This document shows, in pieces, positions 8,175-16,512 of a DNA stretch of 64,000 bases; the first letter of the stretch is position 1; every line of letters begins with the position of its first letter. Made by a program: the position numbers and the translations under genes. This DNA comes from Terrabacter sp. Ter38 (GTDB taxonomy: Bacteria; Actinomycetota; Actinomycetes; Actinomycetales; Dermatophilaceae): positions 186,001 through 250,000 of the forward strand of contig NZ_JALJRZ010000001.1 of NCBI RefSeq assembly GCF_024519435.1, read 5' to 3'. The notes beneath the pieces are model-generated. The model worked only from the letters and a program-made list of their open reading frames with translations, was not told the origin of the DNA and did no database searches.

Positions 8175-9350
8175 TCAGGATGTGGACGGCGACCAGGTCC
8201 GTGCGACGCGCGCCGTGCGGTCGGCAAGGCGTGCGGCGGGCTCGGCGAGGGCGGCGGCGACCTGGTCGGGACGCTCCGCGACGGCATACACCCCGGAGAG
8301 GCCGGCCGTCATGGCCTCACGGCGTCCCACGAGCGACTGACCGGGGACGGCGATGACCGGCACGCCGACGCGGGCGGCGGCCTCGGCGACACCGACGACG
8401 ACCTTGCCGCGCAGCGACTGCCAGTCGAAGCTGCCCTCGCCCGTGACGACGAGGTCGGCGGAGGCCACGAGATCGGCGAACCCGACGGCGTCGAGCACCG
8501 CCTCGACCCCGGACACGCGGCGTGCGCCCAGCAGGTGCAGGGCGTACCCGAGCCCACCAGCAGCTCCGGCTCCGGGTTCGCGCTCCGGCTTCAGGAGGTT
8601 GCCGGTGAGCAGGTCCCTGGCGGGCGGCCGAACCCGAGCCACGACGCTCGCGAAGTGGCCCAGCGCGTTCTCGAGCCGTTGGGCGTCCTCCTCGGACGCC
8701 CCCTTCTGGGGGCCGAAGACCGCACTCGCACCCTTGAGCCCCAGCAGCGGCGAGTCGACGTCGCTGGCGATGACGAGGTCGACGCCGCGCAGCCGGTCGC
8801 GCACGGCGTCCAGGCCCGCGACGTCGTGAGGCGTCGCGGCGGCGAGCGCCAGCCCGCCGTGCCCGAGGCGGGAGGCCGGCCCGACCCCCAGGGCGCCGAG
8901 CAGGCCGGCACCCGCGTCGTTGGTGCCCGACCCACCGAGCCCGATGACGATGCGTCGGGCGCCGGCGTCGAGGGCCGCGAGCACGAGCGTGCCGACCCCC
9001 GAGGTCGATGTCACCGTTGGGTCGCGCTCGTCCGGGGCGAGCAGGTGCAGGCCGGCCGCCTGCGCCGACTCCACGTAAGCCGTCCGGCCGCCGGCGCCCG
9101 TCGTCAGCAGGATGGTGCCGGGCACCTCACGGCCGAGCGGGTCGGTGGTCACGACGGCGTGGACCTCCCCCGCGAGGGTCTCTGCGAGGACGTCGACGAA
9201 GCCGGGTCCGCCGTCGGAGAGCGGCACGAGCGTGACACGGTCGCCCGGCGCCGTCCGCCCCCAGCCCTCGGCCATCGCGGCCGCGGCCTGGGACGCGGTG
9301 AGCGTGCCGGTGTAGCAGTCGGGAGCGAAGATGACGTGCACGTCCGGCAT
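8175..9350 (-). CDS. Glycerate kinase (type 2, GckA/GarK family)
   Basis: About 391 residues of the GK-II fold that phosphorylates glycerate. Diagnostic segments are FAPDCYTGTLTASQAA at the N-terminus, the glycine-rich GLGGSGTNDAGAG, and VVTGEGSFDWQSLRGKV near the C-terminus. The start is ambiguous: ATG at 9348-9350 sits directly on GGGAGG, while GTG at 9339-9341 has the same ribosome site at a better 9-nt distance; the two differ by three residues. It corresponds to Rv2205c by position. The queA-SDR operon upstream ends in its own hairpin, so this gene probably has its own promoter. Confidence 0.88.
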   Translation of the reverse strand: MPDVHVIFAPDCYTGTLTASQAAAAMAEGWGRTAPGDRVTLVPLSDGGPGFVDVLAETLAGEVHAVVTTDPLGREVPGTILLTTGAGGRTAYVESAQAAGLHLLAPDERDPTVTSTSGVGTLVLAALDAGARRIVIGLGGSGTNDAGAGLLGALGVGPASRLGHGGLALAAATPHDVAGLDAVRDRLRGVDLVIASDVDSPLLGLKGASAVFGPQKGASEEDAQRLENALGHFASVVARVRPPARDLLTGNLLKPEREPGAGAAGGLGYALHLLGARRVSGVEAVLDAVGFADLVASADLVVTGEGSFDWQSLRGKVVVGVAEAAARVGVPVIAVPGQSLVGRREAMTAGLSGVYAVAERPDQVAAALAEPAARLADRTARVARTWSPSTS

Positions 9351-9390
9351 CCTCCCATCCGGCCGACTGTCGACGCGTCCCACCCGCGGC

Positions 9391-9432
9391 CGAGGTGATC
9401 GCGGCACGACCGTGGGTGGCGCGATCACCTCG
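9391..9432 (-). terminator. Terminator of the SDR-queA operon
   Basis: CGAGGTGATCGCG and CGCGATCACCTCG form a perfect 13-bp inverted repeat with a 16-nt loop between the queA stop and the glycerate kinase start. Confidence 0.6.
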
Positions 9433-9462
9433 ACCGAGTGGGTCCGGGCGCGAGAAGCCGGG

Positions 9463-10557
9463 TCAGCGGTGGGGCAGGAAGAGTCCCGCGTCGCCGAACT
9501 CGTGCCAGGCATAGCGGTGCGCCACCGCCTCGTCGTACGCCTGCTGGGCCAGGTCGGCCCCCGCGACCGACTCGACGAGGAGCAGGTGCGAGGCGTCCGG
9601 GTCGTGCCAGCCGGTCACGAGCCCGTCGACGACGCGGGCCGGACGGTCCGGCGAGATGACGACGTCGGTCCACCCTGCCGCGGCGCGTACCCTGCCGTCC
9701 CGGCCGGTCGCCGACTCGATGGCCCGCGTCGCCGTCGTGCCGACGGCGACGACCCGGCGGCCGCGGTCGCGCACGAGGTTGACGAGGGCTGCCGTCTCCC
9801 CCGACACGGCGAACCGTTCGGGTTGCGGCGCCTCACCGGCCTCCTGCGACGACAACCCGGTGTGCAGCGTCACGGGAGCGATGATCACACCGGACGACAC
9901 GAGGCCCGTCACGAGGTCGGGGGTGAACGGCCGGGCGGCGCTCGCCATCTCGGCGCTGCCCGGAAGCCGGGCGAAGACCGTCTGGTACGCCTCGAGCGGG
10001 AACCTCGACCGGAGGTAGCCGTACGCGATCGGCCGACCGTGCGTCGCAAGGTGCTCGGCGAGGGTGCAGGCGTCGAGCTGCGTCGCCCGCCACAGCCGGT
10101 TGCCGTGTCCCGTCGGGGACGAGCCGGGCCGCGGGTAGGGCGCCTCGAGACGCAGCCGGGGACCGCCGGCCGCGAGGTCGACGACGTCGCCCTCGAGCGC
10201 GTCGAGCACCGGGTGCGCAGCGTCGGGGGCGGTGCGCAGCTCCACGACCCAGGTGCAGTCGTCGAGCTCGGAGGCGACGTGGACGACGACGGCGCCGCGT
10301 CCGACCACCCGACCGTCGATCTCGCCCGCCACGGTCGCCGAGTTGTTGACGAGGAGGAGGTCGCCGGGCGACAGGTGGTCGCCGATGGCGGCGAAGGTCG
10401 TGTGCTCGACTCGGACGGTGCCGCAGGAGGGCTCCGAGGCGACGAGCAGGCGGACGCCGTCCCGGTCGAGACCTCTCCTCTCGGGCGGGGCGTCGGCCGT
10501 CAGGTCGTCGGTGGCACGGAAGACGGTGTGCGGGACGTGGGCGAGGGCTGCGGTCAC
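9463..10557 (-). CDS. queA: QueA-like SAM:tRNA ribosyltransferase-isomerase
   Basis: A 364-residue QueA-family protein with LLLVNNSATV, IAYGYLRSRFPLEAYQTVFA and GSAEMASAARPFT, which resemble the canonical Y-R--(P)LE-YQT-FA and GSAEMPSAGRPFT blocks. Canonical QueA transfers ribose from SAM to preQ1 in tRNA on the way to queuosine. No tgt or queG is in the window, and many actinobacteria lack full queuosine synthesis, so the physiological reaction is uncertain. The GTG overlaps the SDR stop by 4 nt, placing both under the SoxR-like operator upstream of the SDR gene. Confidence 0.8.
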   Translation of the reverse strand: MTAALAHVPHTVFRATDDLTADAPPERRGLDRDGVRLLVASEPSCGTVRVEHTTFAAIGDHLSPGDLLLVNNSATVAGEIDGRVVGRGAVVVHVASELDDCTWVVELRTAPDAAHPVLDALEGDVVDLAAGGPRLRLEAPYPRPGSSPTGHGNRLWRATQLDACTLAEHLATHGRPIAYGYLRSRFPLEAYQTVFARLPGSAEMASAARPFTPDLVTGLVSSGVIIAPVTLHTGLSSQEAGEAPQPERFAVSGETAALVNLVRDRGRRVVAVGTTATRAIESATGRDGRVRAAAGWTDVVISPDRPARVVDGLVTGWHDPDASHLLLVESVAGADLAQQAYDEAVAHRYAWHEFGDAGLFLPHR

Positions 10558-11312
10558 GAAGCCACCTCCGACGTCGTGGCGAGCAGGTCAGCAGCCCGGT
10601 ACCGACCGTTCGCGGGTCGCGACGCGAGCAGCGCCAGGATCCCGGGCACGGCGACCTCCTCCGGCAACGGCCGGTCGCCGATGTCCTCACCCGGGAACGC
10701 CGCCTGGTGCAGGGCGGTACGCATGTCGCCGGGGTCGAGCGCGTACGCGCGGATCGAGGGCACCTCCGCCCCGAGGGTCAGCGTCAGGTGGTCGAGGGCT
10801 GCCTTGCTGGCGCCGTAGGCACCCCAGGACTCGTAGTGCTCGACGCCCGCGTCGGACGAGATCGCGACGACCGTCCCTCCGACCGCCTCGAGCGACGGCA
10901 GGAGCGAGCAGGTCAGGGCGTGCGGCGCGACGACGTTCACGGCGAGCACGGCCGCGAGGTCGTCCGTCGACAGGTCGCCCAGGGGACGCAGCGGGAGCGG
11001 TCCGAGGGTGCTCGCGTTGTGGACGAGGAGGTCGAGGCCGTCCGGACCGTCCGGACCGTCCGCACCGGCCGGTCCGGTCGGTCCGGTCGGTCCGGTCACG
11101 ACGCCGGCGACGGCGTCGCGGTGGACGGCGTCGCTGACGTCGCCGGCGACCCCGACGACGTCGTGACCGTGGTCGCGCAGGGCGGACACGGTCTGGGCGA
11201 GACGGTCGGCGTCGCGCGCCGTGACGACGAGGTCCCAGCCACGGACGGCGAGGGCCTCGGCAAGGGCCCGGCCGAGCCCTTGGGTGGCACCGGTGACGAG
11301 TGCGGTGGGCAT
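10554..11312 (-). CDS. Short-chain dehydrogenase/reductase with a collagen-like insert
   Basis: A 252-residue classical SDR: cofactor motif TGATQGLG at residue 8, NAS motif in LLVHNAST, catalytic Ser region in VVAISSDAG and the YGASKAA Tyr-Lys pair. Substrate is unknown. Between the second strand-helix unit and the NAS region, residues about 72-91 are a Gly-Xaa-Yaa run (GPTGPTGPAGADGPDGPDG) encoded by a 9-bp microrepeat, which ordinary SDRs lack. ATG has AGGAG five bases upstream. It leads the queA operon and lies behind a SoxR/MerR-type operator, so oxidant or redox-active drug induction is plausible. Confidence 0.88.
   Translation of the reverse strand: MPTALVTGATQGLGRALAEALAVRGWDLVVTARDADRLAQTVSALRDHGHDVVGVAGDVSDAVHRDAVAGVVTGPTGPTGPAGADGPDGPDGLDLLVHNASTLGPLPLRPLGDLSTDDLAAVLAVNVVAPHALTCSLLPSLEAVGGTVVAISSDAGVEHYESWGAYGASKAALDHLTLTLGAEVPSIRAYALDPGDMRTALHQAAFPGEDIGDRPLPEEVAVPGILALLASRPANGRYRAADLLATTSEVAS
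11041..11097. repeat. 9-bp microrepeat inside the SDR gene
   Basis: Tandem variants of TCCGGACCG and then GGTCCGGTC run for about 57 bp in frame, producing Gly-Pro/Asp-Xaa triplets. The 9-bp unit preserves frame if copy number changes. Confidence 0.8.
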
Positions 11313-11347
11313 CGTGACTCCTGTGGTGGTCGTGGTTCGATGACCAC

Positions 11348-11381
11348 AGCGTCAGACATCAAGTCCACTTGAGGTCAAGTG
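11348..11381 (-). promoter_or_regulatory. SoxR/MerR-like operator-promoter of the SDR-queA operon
   Basis: On the minus strand TTGACC (-35, 11373-11378) and GACGCT (-10, 11348-11353) are separated by 19 bp, the long spacing typical of MerR-family promoters. The spacer holds TCAAGT-CC-ACTTGA (11359-11372), close to the SoxR consensus CCTCAAGTTAACTTGAGG. A second overlapping palindrome, CACTTGA-GG-TCAAGTG, spans 11366-11381. No MerR-family gene is in the window. Confidence 0.6.
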
Positions 11382-11422
11382 CCCGAACGCTGGGAGCCCA
11401 CCCGGCGGCATACGATCTGCAC

Positions 11423-12637
11423 ATGACGACCGACACGGCATCGGCCCCGGCTCCCCTCCCCCTCCTCGTGCTCGGGCAGGGCACCGACCTGCACACCGAG
11501 CGCGGCGTCGAGTGCCCGGGTGACCTGCCGGCCGCGTCCGACCCCGACCTCGTCGAGCGGGCGCGCGCCGCCAAGGCCGCCCTCGGGGACCGCGTGTTCG
11601 TCCTGGGGCACCACTACCAGCGCGACGAGGTCATCGAGTACGCCGACGTCACCGGTGACTCGTTCAAGCTCGCCCGCGACGCGGCCGCCCGGCCCGACGC
11701 GCCCTACATCGTCTTCTGCGGCGTGCACTTCATGGCCGAGTCCGCCGACATCCTCACGAGCGACCAGCAGACCGTGATCCTGCCCGACCTCGCCGCCGGC
11801 TGCTCGATGGCCGACATGGCCGCGATCGCCCAGGTCGAGGACTGCTGGGAGCAGCTGACCGCTGCCGGCGTCGCCGAGCAGACGATCCCGGTCACCTACA
11901 TGAACTCCGCCGCCGCGATCAAGGCCTTCACCGGCCGGCACGGCGGCACCATCTGCACGAGCTCCAACGCCCGCACCGCCCTCGACTGGGCCTTCGAGCA
12001 GGTCGGCGGCGTCGGCTCGGACGGAACCGGCACGGGCAAGGTGCTCTTCCTGCCCGACCAGCACCTCGGCCGCAACACCGCGGTCCGCGAGCTCGGCCTG
12101 TCGCTCGACGACTGCGTCGTCTGGGACCCGCACCGCCCGAACGGCGGCCTGACCCGTGAGCAGCTCGAGAACGCCCGGATGATCCTCTGGCGCGGGCACT
12201 GCTCCGTGCACGGCCGCTTCTCGGTCGACGCCGTCGACGCCGCCCGTCGCGAGATCCCTGGCGTCAAGGTCATCGTCCACCCCGAGTGCCAGTACGAGGT
12301 CGTCGAGCGGGCCGACGAGGTCGGCTCGACCGAGAAGATCATCCAGACGATCGCCGCCGCCCCGGCCGGCACGTCGTGGGTCGTCGGCACCGAGCTCAAC
12401 CTCGTACGCCGCCTCGCCCAGCAGTTCCCCGAGCAGCGGATCGCCTTCCTGGAGAAGAACGTCTGCTACTGCTCGACGATGAACCGCATCGACCTCCCGC
12501 ACCTCGTGTGGGCCCTCGAGTCCCTCGTGGAGGGTCGGGTCGTCAACCCCATCCACGTCGACCCGACCGTCGCCGCCGAGGCCCGCGCGGCCCTCGACCG
12601 CATGCTCGCCCTGCCCGGCACGACCCACAAGGACTGA
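11423..12637 (+). CDS. nadA: Quinolinate synthase
   Basis: Condenses iminoaspartate with dihydroxyacetone phosphate to quinolinate in NAD synthesis, using a [4Fe-4S] cluster. The 404 residues include GHHYQRDEVIEYADVTGDS, CGVHFMAESADILT and KNVCYCSTM, with cysteines in each of the three repeats. nadB and nadC, often adjacent in actinobacteria, are not in the window. An open frame begins at 11369, but ATG at 11423 sits 6 nt after TACGAT, a leaderless arrangement; that -10 overlaps a GGCATAC motif. The downstream phosphoesterase starts 6 nt after the stop. Confidence 0.96.
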   Translation: MTTDTASAPAPLPLLVLGQGTDLHTERGVECPGDLPAASDPDLVERARAAKAALGDRVFVLGHHYQRDEVIEYADVTGDSFKLARDAAARPDAPYIVFCGVHFMAESADILTSDQQTVILPDLAAGCSMADMAAIAQVEDCWEQLTAAGVAEQTIPVTYMNSAAAIKAFTGRHGGTICTSSNARTALDWAFEQVGGVGSDGTGTGKVLFLPDQHLGRNTAVRELGLSLDDCVVWDPHRPNGGLTREQLENARMILWRGHCSVHGRFSVDAVDAARREIPGVKVIVHPECQYEVVERADEVGSTEKIIQTIAAAPAGTSWVVGTELNLVRRLAQQFPEQRIAFLEKNVCYCSTMNRIDLPHLVWALESLVEGRVVNPIHVDPTVAAEARAALDRMLALPGTTHKD

Positions 12638-12643
12638 AGGCTG

Positions 12644-13423
12644 GTGGCCGTCACCGCAGGCGACCTCCACCGGGTCGCCGTCGTCTCCGACGTCCACGGG
12701 AACGTCACGGCGTACGAGGCCGTGCTTGCCGACGTCGCCCGCCGCGGCATCGAGCACGTCGTCAACCTCGGCGACCTCATCGGCAAGGGCCCGCGCGGGT
12801 CGGAGTGCATCCGGATGACGCGGGAGCGCGCCATCCCGACCGTCCGGGGCAACTGGGACACCTTCATCGCGCGCGACACCGTGCAGCCGTGGGAACACGG
12901 ACAGTGGGTGCGCGACACCCTCTCAGAGGACGAGCGGCATTGGCTCGCAACGCTGCCCAACGTCCACGAGATCGTGCTGAGCGGCCAGCCGATCCGCTTC
13001 TTCCACGCCTCGCCGGTCAGCGAGTTCCACCGCGTCTTCGCGCCGACGACCGAGGAGGAGCACCGTGCCTTCGTCGCGCAGACCGCATTCACGGGCCCCG
13101 GTCCGGTGCCGACCATCGTCGGGTACGGCGACATCCACGGCGCCTACCTCGCCGTCGACTACGGCATCAGCGTCTTCAACGCCGGGTCGGTCGGCAACGC
13201 CCTCGACGGTCCGGGCGCCCCCTACGTCATCCTCGAGGGCACCCTGGCCCGCGCGGACCTCGACGAGCCCGCGGGCCACGTCGGCATCACCTTCGTCCGG
13301 GTGCCGTACGACGTCGAGGCCGAGGTCGCGGTGGCCGAGGAGCTCGGGATGCCCGGTGTGGAGGCGTACGCCCTCGAGCTGCGCGAGCAGCGCTACCGCG
13401 GCTCGGCGGTCCCCGCCTCCTGA
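12644..13423 (+). CDS. Metallophosphoesterase (YfcE/calcineurin-like)
   Basis: A 259-residue protein with the full metal-ligand series of calcineurin-like phosphoesterases: DVHGN, GDLIGKGP, GNWD, GYGDIHG and NAGSVG. Members hydrolyse phosphodiesters or dinucleotides; the substrate here cannot be read from sequence. The GTG follows the nadA stop by 6 nt, so the two are probably co-transcribed. A powerful hairpin follows. Confidence 0.85.
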   Translation: MAVTAGDLHRVAVVSDVHGNVTAYEAVLADVARRGIEHVVNLGDLIGKGPRGSECIRMTRERAIPTVRGNWDTFIARDTVQPWEHGQWVRDTLSEDERHWLATLPNVHEIVLSGQPIRFFHASPVSEFHRVFAPTTEEEHRAFVAQTAFTGPGPVPTIVGYGDIHGAYLAVDYGISVFNAGSVGNALDGPGAPYVILEGTLARADLDEPAGHVGITFVRVPYDVEAEVAVAEELGMPGVEAYALELREQRYRGSAVPAS

Positions 13424-13427
13424 CGAG

Positions 13428-13473
13428 CGATGGACGGCGGGTCCCGGCTCGTGCCGGGATCCGCCGTCCATCG
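13428..13473. terminator. Bidirectional terminator between convergent genes
   Basis: CGATGGACGGCGG (13428-13440) pairs with CCGCCGTCCATCG (13461-13473), and the inner TCCCGGC/GCCGGGA extends the stem to about 21 bp around a 4-nt loop. A GTATGCC motif starts 2 nt later (13475). Confidence 0.85.
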
Positions 13474-13488
13474 CGTATGCCGTCCGCC

Positions 13489-14859
13489 TCAGCGGGTGGA
13501 CCGAAGCGCTCCCAGCCGGGCGAGGAAGACCGCCTCCGCCACGCAGACCTTCTCGAACTCGCCGAGGTGCAGCGACTCGTTGGCGCCGTGGGCACGGGTG
13601 TCGGGGTCCTCGACTCCGGTCACGATGATCGAAGCACCCGGGAAGCGCGCCGAGAAGTCGGAGATGAACGGGATCGAGCCGCCGACGCCCATGTCGACGG
13701 GCTCGGTGCCCCAGGCGTCGGCGAACGACGCGCGCGCCTCGTCGTAGACCGGGCCGTTCGCGTCGGCCGCGAAGCCCGAGCCGTGCTCCTCGAGCTCGAC
13801 CGTGAGCCGGGCGCCCCACGGAGCGTTGGCCTCGAGGTGCTCACGGACCCGGTCGAAGGCCACCAGGGGATCCTGGGTCGGGGCGAGGCGGACGGAGATC
13901 TTGGCAGCGGCCTTGGCGGACAGGGTGTTCGACGCCTTGTCGATGGACGTCGCGTCGATGCCGATCGTCGTGATCGAGGGCTTGTTCCAGAGCCGGCTGA
14001 GGATCGAGCCGGACCCGATGAGCGACACGTCGTCGAGCAGGCCCGACTCCGCGCGGAAGCGCTGCTCGTCGTAGTCGATGTCGGCGGCCTCACCCGCGTC
14101 TAGACCGGCCACGGCCACGTTGCCGTCGGCGTCGTGGAGTGAGGCGAGCAGGCGCACGAGGGCGGTGGTGGCGTCGGGCGCCGCGCCGCCGAACATACCG
14201 GAGTGCACGGAGTGGTCGAGCGTCTGCACGCGGACGACGACGCGGAGGCCACCGCGCAGGGTCGTGGTGAGGGCGGGCGTGCCGATGTCCCAGTTGCCGG
14301 AGTCGGCGATGACGATGGCGTCGGCGGCGAGGCGGGCGCCGTGCTTCTCGAGGATCGTGCCGAGCGACGGCGAGCCGGACTCCTCCTCCCCCTCGACGAA
14401 GACGGTGACGCCGACGGGCAGGTTGCCGGCGTGGGCGCGGAGTGCGGCGACGTGGGCCATGACGCCGGCCTTGTCGTCGGCCGCGCCGCGGCCGTAGAGG
14501 CGGCCGTCGCGCTCCACGGGCTCGAACGGCGAGCTGTCCCAGTCAGCGTCGTCACCGGGGGGCTGGACGTCGTGGTGTGCGTAGAGCGTCACGGTCGGGG
14601 CGCCTGCGGGACCGTCGATGTGTCCGATGACCGCCGGGCGGCCGCCCTCGACGACGACCTCGACGTCGAGGCCCTCGCGGCGGAGCAGCTCGGCGACGGC
14701 CTCGGCGCTCCGGGCCACCTGGCTCTGGTCGAAGGAGGAGGCCGAGACGCTCGGGATGCGCACGAGCTCCTCGAGGTCGGCCCGCACCTGCGGCATGAGC
14801 TCGGCCACGCGGTCGCGGATCTGCTGGATCTGGTCAGGGGTGAGAGCGTCGTCAGTCAC
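13489..14859 (-). CDS. M20-family dipeptidase
   Basis: A 456-residue zinc dipeptidase of the ArgE/DapE/CPG2 superfamily. Metal and catalytic residues appear in LYAHHDVQPPGD, the bridging Asp in RGAADDKAG, EGEEESGS and the late GANESLHLGEF. The lid domain lies around residues 210-330. It probably trims peptides in the cytosol; dimerisation is usual for the family. The GTG at 14859 sits 6 nt after TAGGGT on the minus strand, again a leaderless pattern. It is divergent from the SAM methyltransferase gene. Confidence 0.92.
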   Translation of the reverse strand: MTDDALTPDQIQQIRDRVAELMPQVRADLEELVRIPSVSASSFDQSQVARSAEAVAELLRREGLDVEVVVEGGRPAVIGHIDGPAGAPTVTLYAHHDVQPPGDDADWDSSPFEPVERDGRLYGRGAADDKAGVMAHVAALRAHAGNLPVGVTVFVEGEEESGSPSLGTILEKHGARLAADAIVIADSGNWDIGTPALTTTLRGGLRVVVRVQTLDHSVHSGMFGGAAPDATTALVRLLASLHDADGNVAVAGLDAGEAADIDYDEQRFRAESGLLDDVSLIGSGSILSRLWNKPSITTIGIDATSIDKASNTLSAKAAAKISVRLAPTQDPLVAFDRVREHLEANAPWGARLTVELEEHGSGFAADANGPVYDEARASFADAWGTEPVDMGVGGSIPFISDFSARFPGASIIVTGVEDPDTRAHGANESLHLGEFEKVCVAEAVFLARLGALRSTR

Positions 14860-14974
14860 GAGCCGACCCTACCCACGCCCAGGGCGGGCTCACGAGGCAG
14901 GCGAGGACCATCCTCGGCGCCCCCCGGCAGTGCCGGCCTCGGCCGGTGTCATCCTCTGTGGGTAGGTTCGGCCG

Positions 14975-15784
14975 ATGGCAGACAACACCTTCGTCGCCGG
15001 GCAGGACCCCTGGCTCGAGCGGCTGGGCAACCTCCGCAACGTCGTGCGCCAGGAGATGGTCACCAGACAGCTCGCTGCGCACCTGCCCCGTGGACCGCTC
15101 CGGGTCCTCGACGTCGGTGCCGGGCAGGGCACGCAGGCTCTGCGCCTGGCCCGCCTCGGCCACTCGGTCACCGCAGTAGAGCCGGACGGGCGCATGCGCG
15201 CCGCCTTCGAGCAGGCCGCCGCCGGGCTCACCCCGGAGCAGCGCGGCCACGTGACCCTCGTGGCCACCGACCTCGCCAGGCTCGCGAGCGTGACGCGGCC
15301 GACGGCATACGACGTCGTCATGTGCCACGGCGTGCTCATGTACCTCCCCGAGAGCCGCGCCGCGGTCGCCGGGCTGGCCCGCCGGGTCGCTCCGGGCGGC
15401 ATCGTGTCGATCGCGGCCCGCAACGGCGACGCCATGGCCTGGCGCCCGGCCCTCCGGCATGACTGGTCCGCTGCCCTGGCGATGCTCGACGAGACGAGCC
15501 GCGCAGCCGATCAGGGGCGGGATGCCCGCTACCGCAACGAGATCGGCGTCGACGCGCGTGCCGACACGCTCTCCTCGCTGACGGCCGACTGCGAGGCTGC
15601 GGGCCTCGAGCTCGTCGCGTGGTACGGCATCCGCGTCGCGAGCGACGACGTCAGGGTGGACGAGCCCGCACCCACGGGCGACGAGCTGGCGACGCTGCTC
15701 GACGTCGAGGAACGGCTCGGCTCGACCGACCCCTACCGCGCCCTGGGCACCCTCGTGCACGTCATCGGCCGCCGCCCGGCCTGA
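14975..15784 (+). CDS. SAM-dependent methyltransferase (SmtA/CmoM-like)
   Basis: A 269-residue class I methyltransferase. Motif I is VLDVGAGQGTQALRLA at about residue 44, with the acidic end of strand 2 in AVEPDGRM. The downstream MCHGVLMYLP and GGIVSIAARNGDAMAWRP segments resemble CmoM/SmtA proteins, which methylate tRNA wobble carboxymethoxyuridine in E. coli; that specific role is not established here. ATG is 6 nt after TAGGTT, with no ribosome site, so it is probably leaderless. Confidence 0.8.
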   Translation: MADNTFVAGQDPWLERLGNLRNVVRQEMVTRQLAAHLPRGPLRVLDVGAGQGTQALRLARLGHSVTAVEPDGRMRAAFEQAAAGLTPEQRGHVTLVATDLARLASVTRPTAYDVVMCHGVLMYLPESRAAVAGLARRVAPGGIVSIAARNGDAMAWRPALRHDWSAALAMLDETSRAADQGRDARYRNEIGVDARADTLSSLTADCEAAGLELVAWYGIRVASDDVRVDEPAPTGDELATLLDVEERLGSTDPYRALGTLVHVIGRRPA

Positions 15785-15856
15785 CTCCAGCCGTCCGCGC
15801 CGGTGACGACGGGCTCCGGGGCTGACGTCCGGACCGGGGCGTGCTTGGCTCGACCC

Positions 15857-16438
15857 ATGGACGCCGTCGACCGGGTGCAGCAGGCCTTCGCCGCCGTGCC
15901 CCGGGTCGGCTTCCTGCCCCGCGGCGCCCGGTCCCGCGCGGGTCACGACGGCCCCATCCTCATCGGGCACGGGCAGACGAACTCCCAGCCGCGGACGGTC
16001 GCCGACATGTTGCGCCTGCTCGACGTGCGGCCCGGGCAGCGCGTCCTCGACGTCGGCTCGGGCTCCGGATGGACGACCGCCCTGCTCGCCCACCTCACCG
16101 GGCCCACCGGCGAGGTCGTCGGCGTCGAGCTCGAGCCCGCCCTGGCGCGATGGGGTGCCGCGAACCTCACCACCGCCCGGATGCCGTGGGCGGAGATCCG
16201 CGAGGCCGCCCCCGGGGTGCTCGGCGCCCCGGACCGCGGCCCCTGGGACCGGATCCTCGTGTCCGCCGAGGCGCAGACCCTGCCCCAGCCGCTCGTCGAC
16301 CAGCTCGGCGACCCCGGGCGGCTCGTCCTTCCTGTCGCCGGCGCCATGACGCTCGTCGTGCGCGACCAGGGCACGCTGGTGACGAGCCGGCACGGGCGCT
16401 ACCGCTTCGTCCCGCTCCGGACGACGCCCGGGGCCTGA
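15857..16438 (+). CDS. Protein-L-isoaspartate O-methyltransferase family
   Basis: A 193-residue PCMT-family protein. VPRVGFLPRG and the GHGQTNSQPRTVADML substrate segment (canonical: G--QTISQP) precede motif I VLDVGSGSGWTTALLAHL. Repairs isoaspartyl residues by methylation in characterised members; some actinobacterial versions are shortened and of unproven activity. An open frame starts at 15803, but ATG at 15857 gives the family-like N-terminus. TTGGCT lies 6 nt before it, a weaker form of the leaderless box. Confidence 0.82.
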   Translation: MDAVDRVQQAFAAVPRVGFLPRGARSRAGHDGPILIGHGQTNSQPRTVADMLRLLDVRPGQRVLDVGSGSGWTTALLAHLTGPTGEVVGVELEPALARWGAANLTTARMPWAEIREAAPGVLGAPDRGPWDRILVSAEAQTLPQPLVDQLGDPGRLVLPVAGAMTLVVRDQGTLVTSRHGRYRFVPLRTTPGA

Positions 16439-16512
16439 CCGCCGGGGGTCGGGCGCCGGGTGGCCCGCGGCGCGATGCGGGCCCAGGACGCCCTTCGGCT
16501 TAGAGTGTCCTC

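Noticed and set aside
11313-11422. tRNA or small RNA between the SDR gene and nadA
   Set aside because: The palindromes are explained by the MerR-type operator; there is no cloverleaf or CCA-type end.
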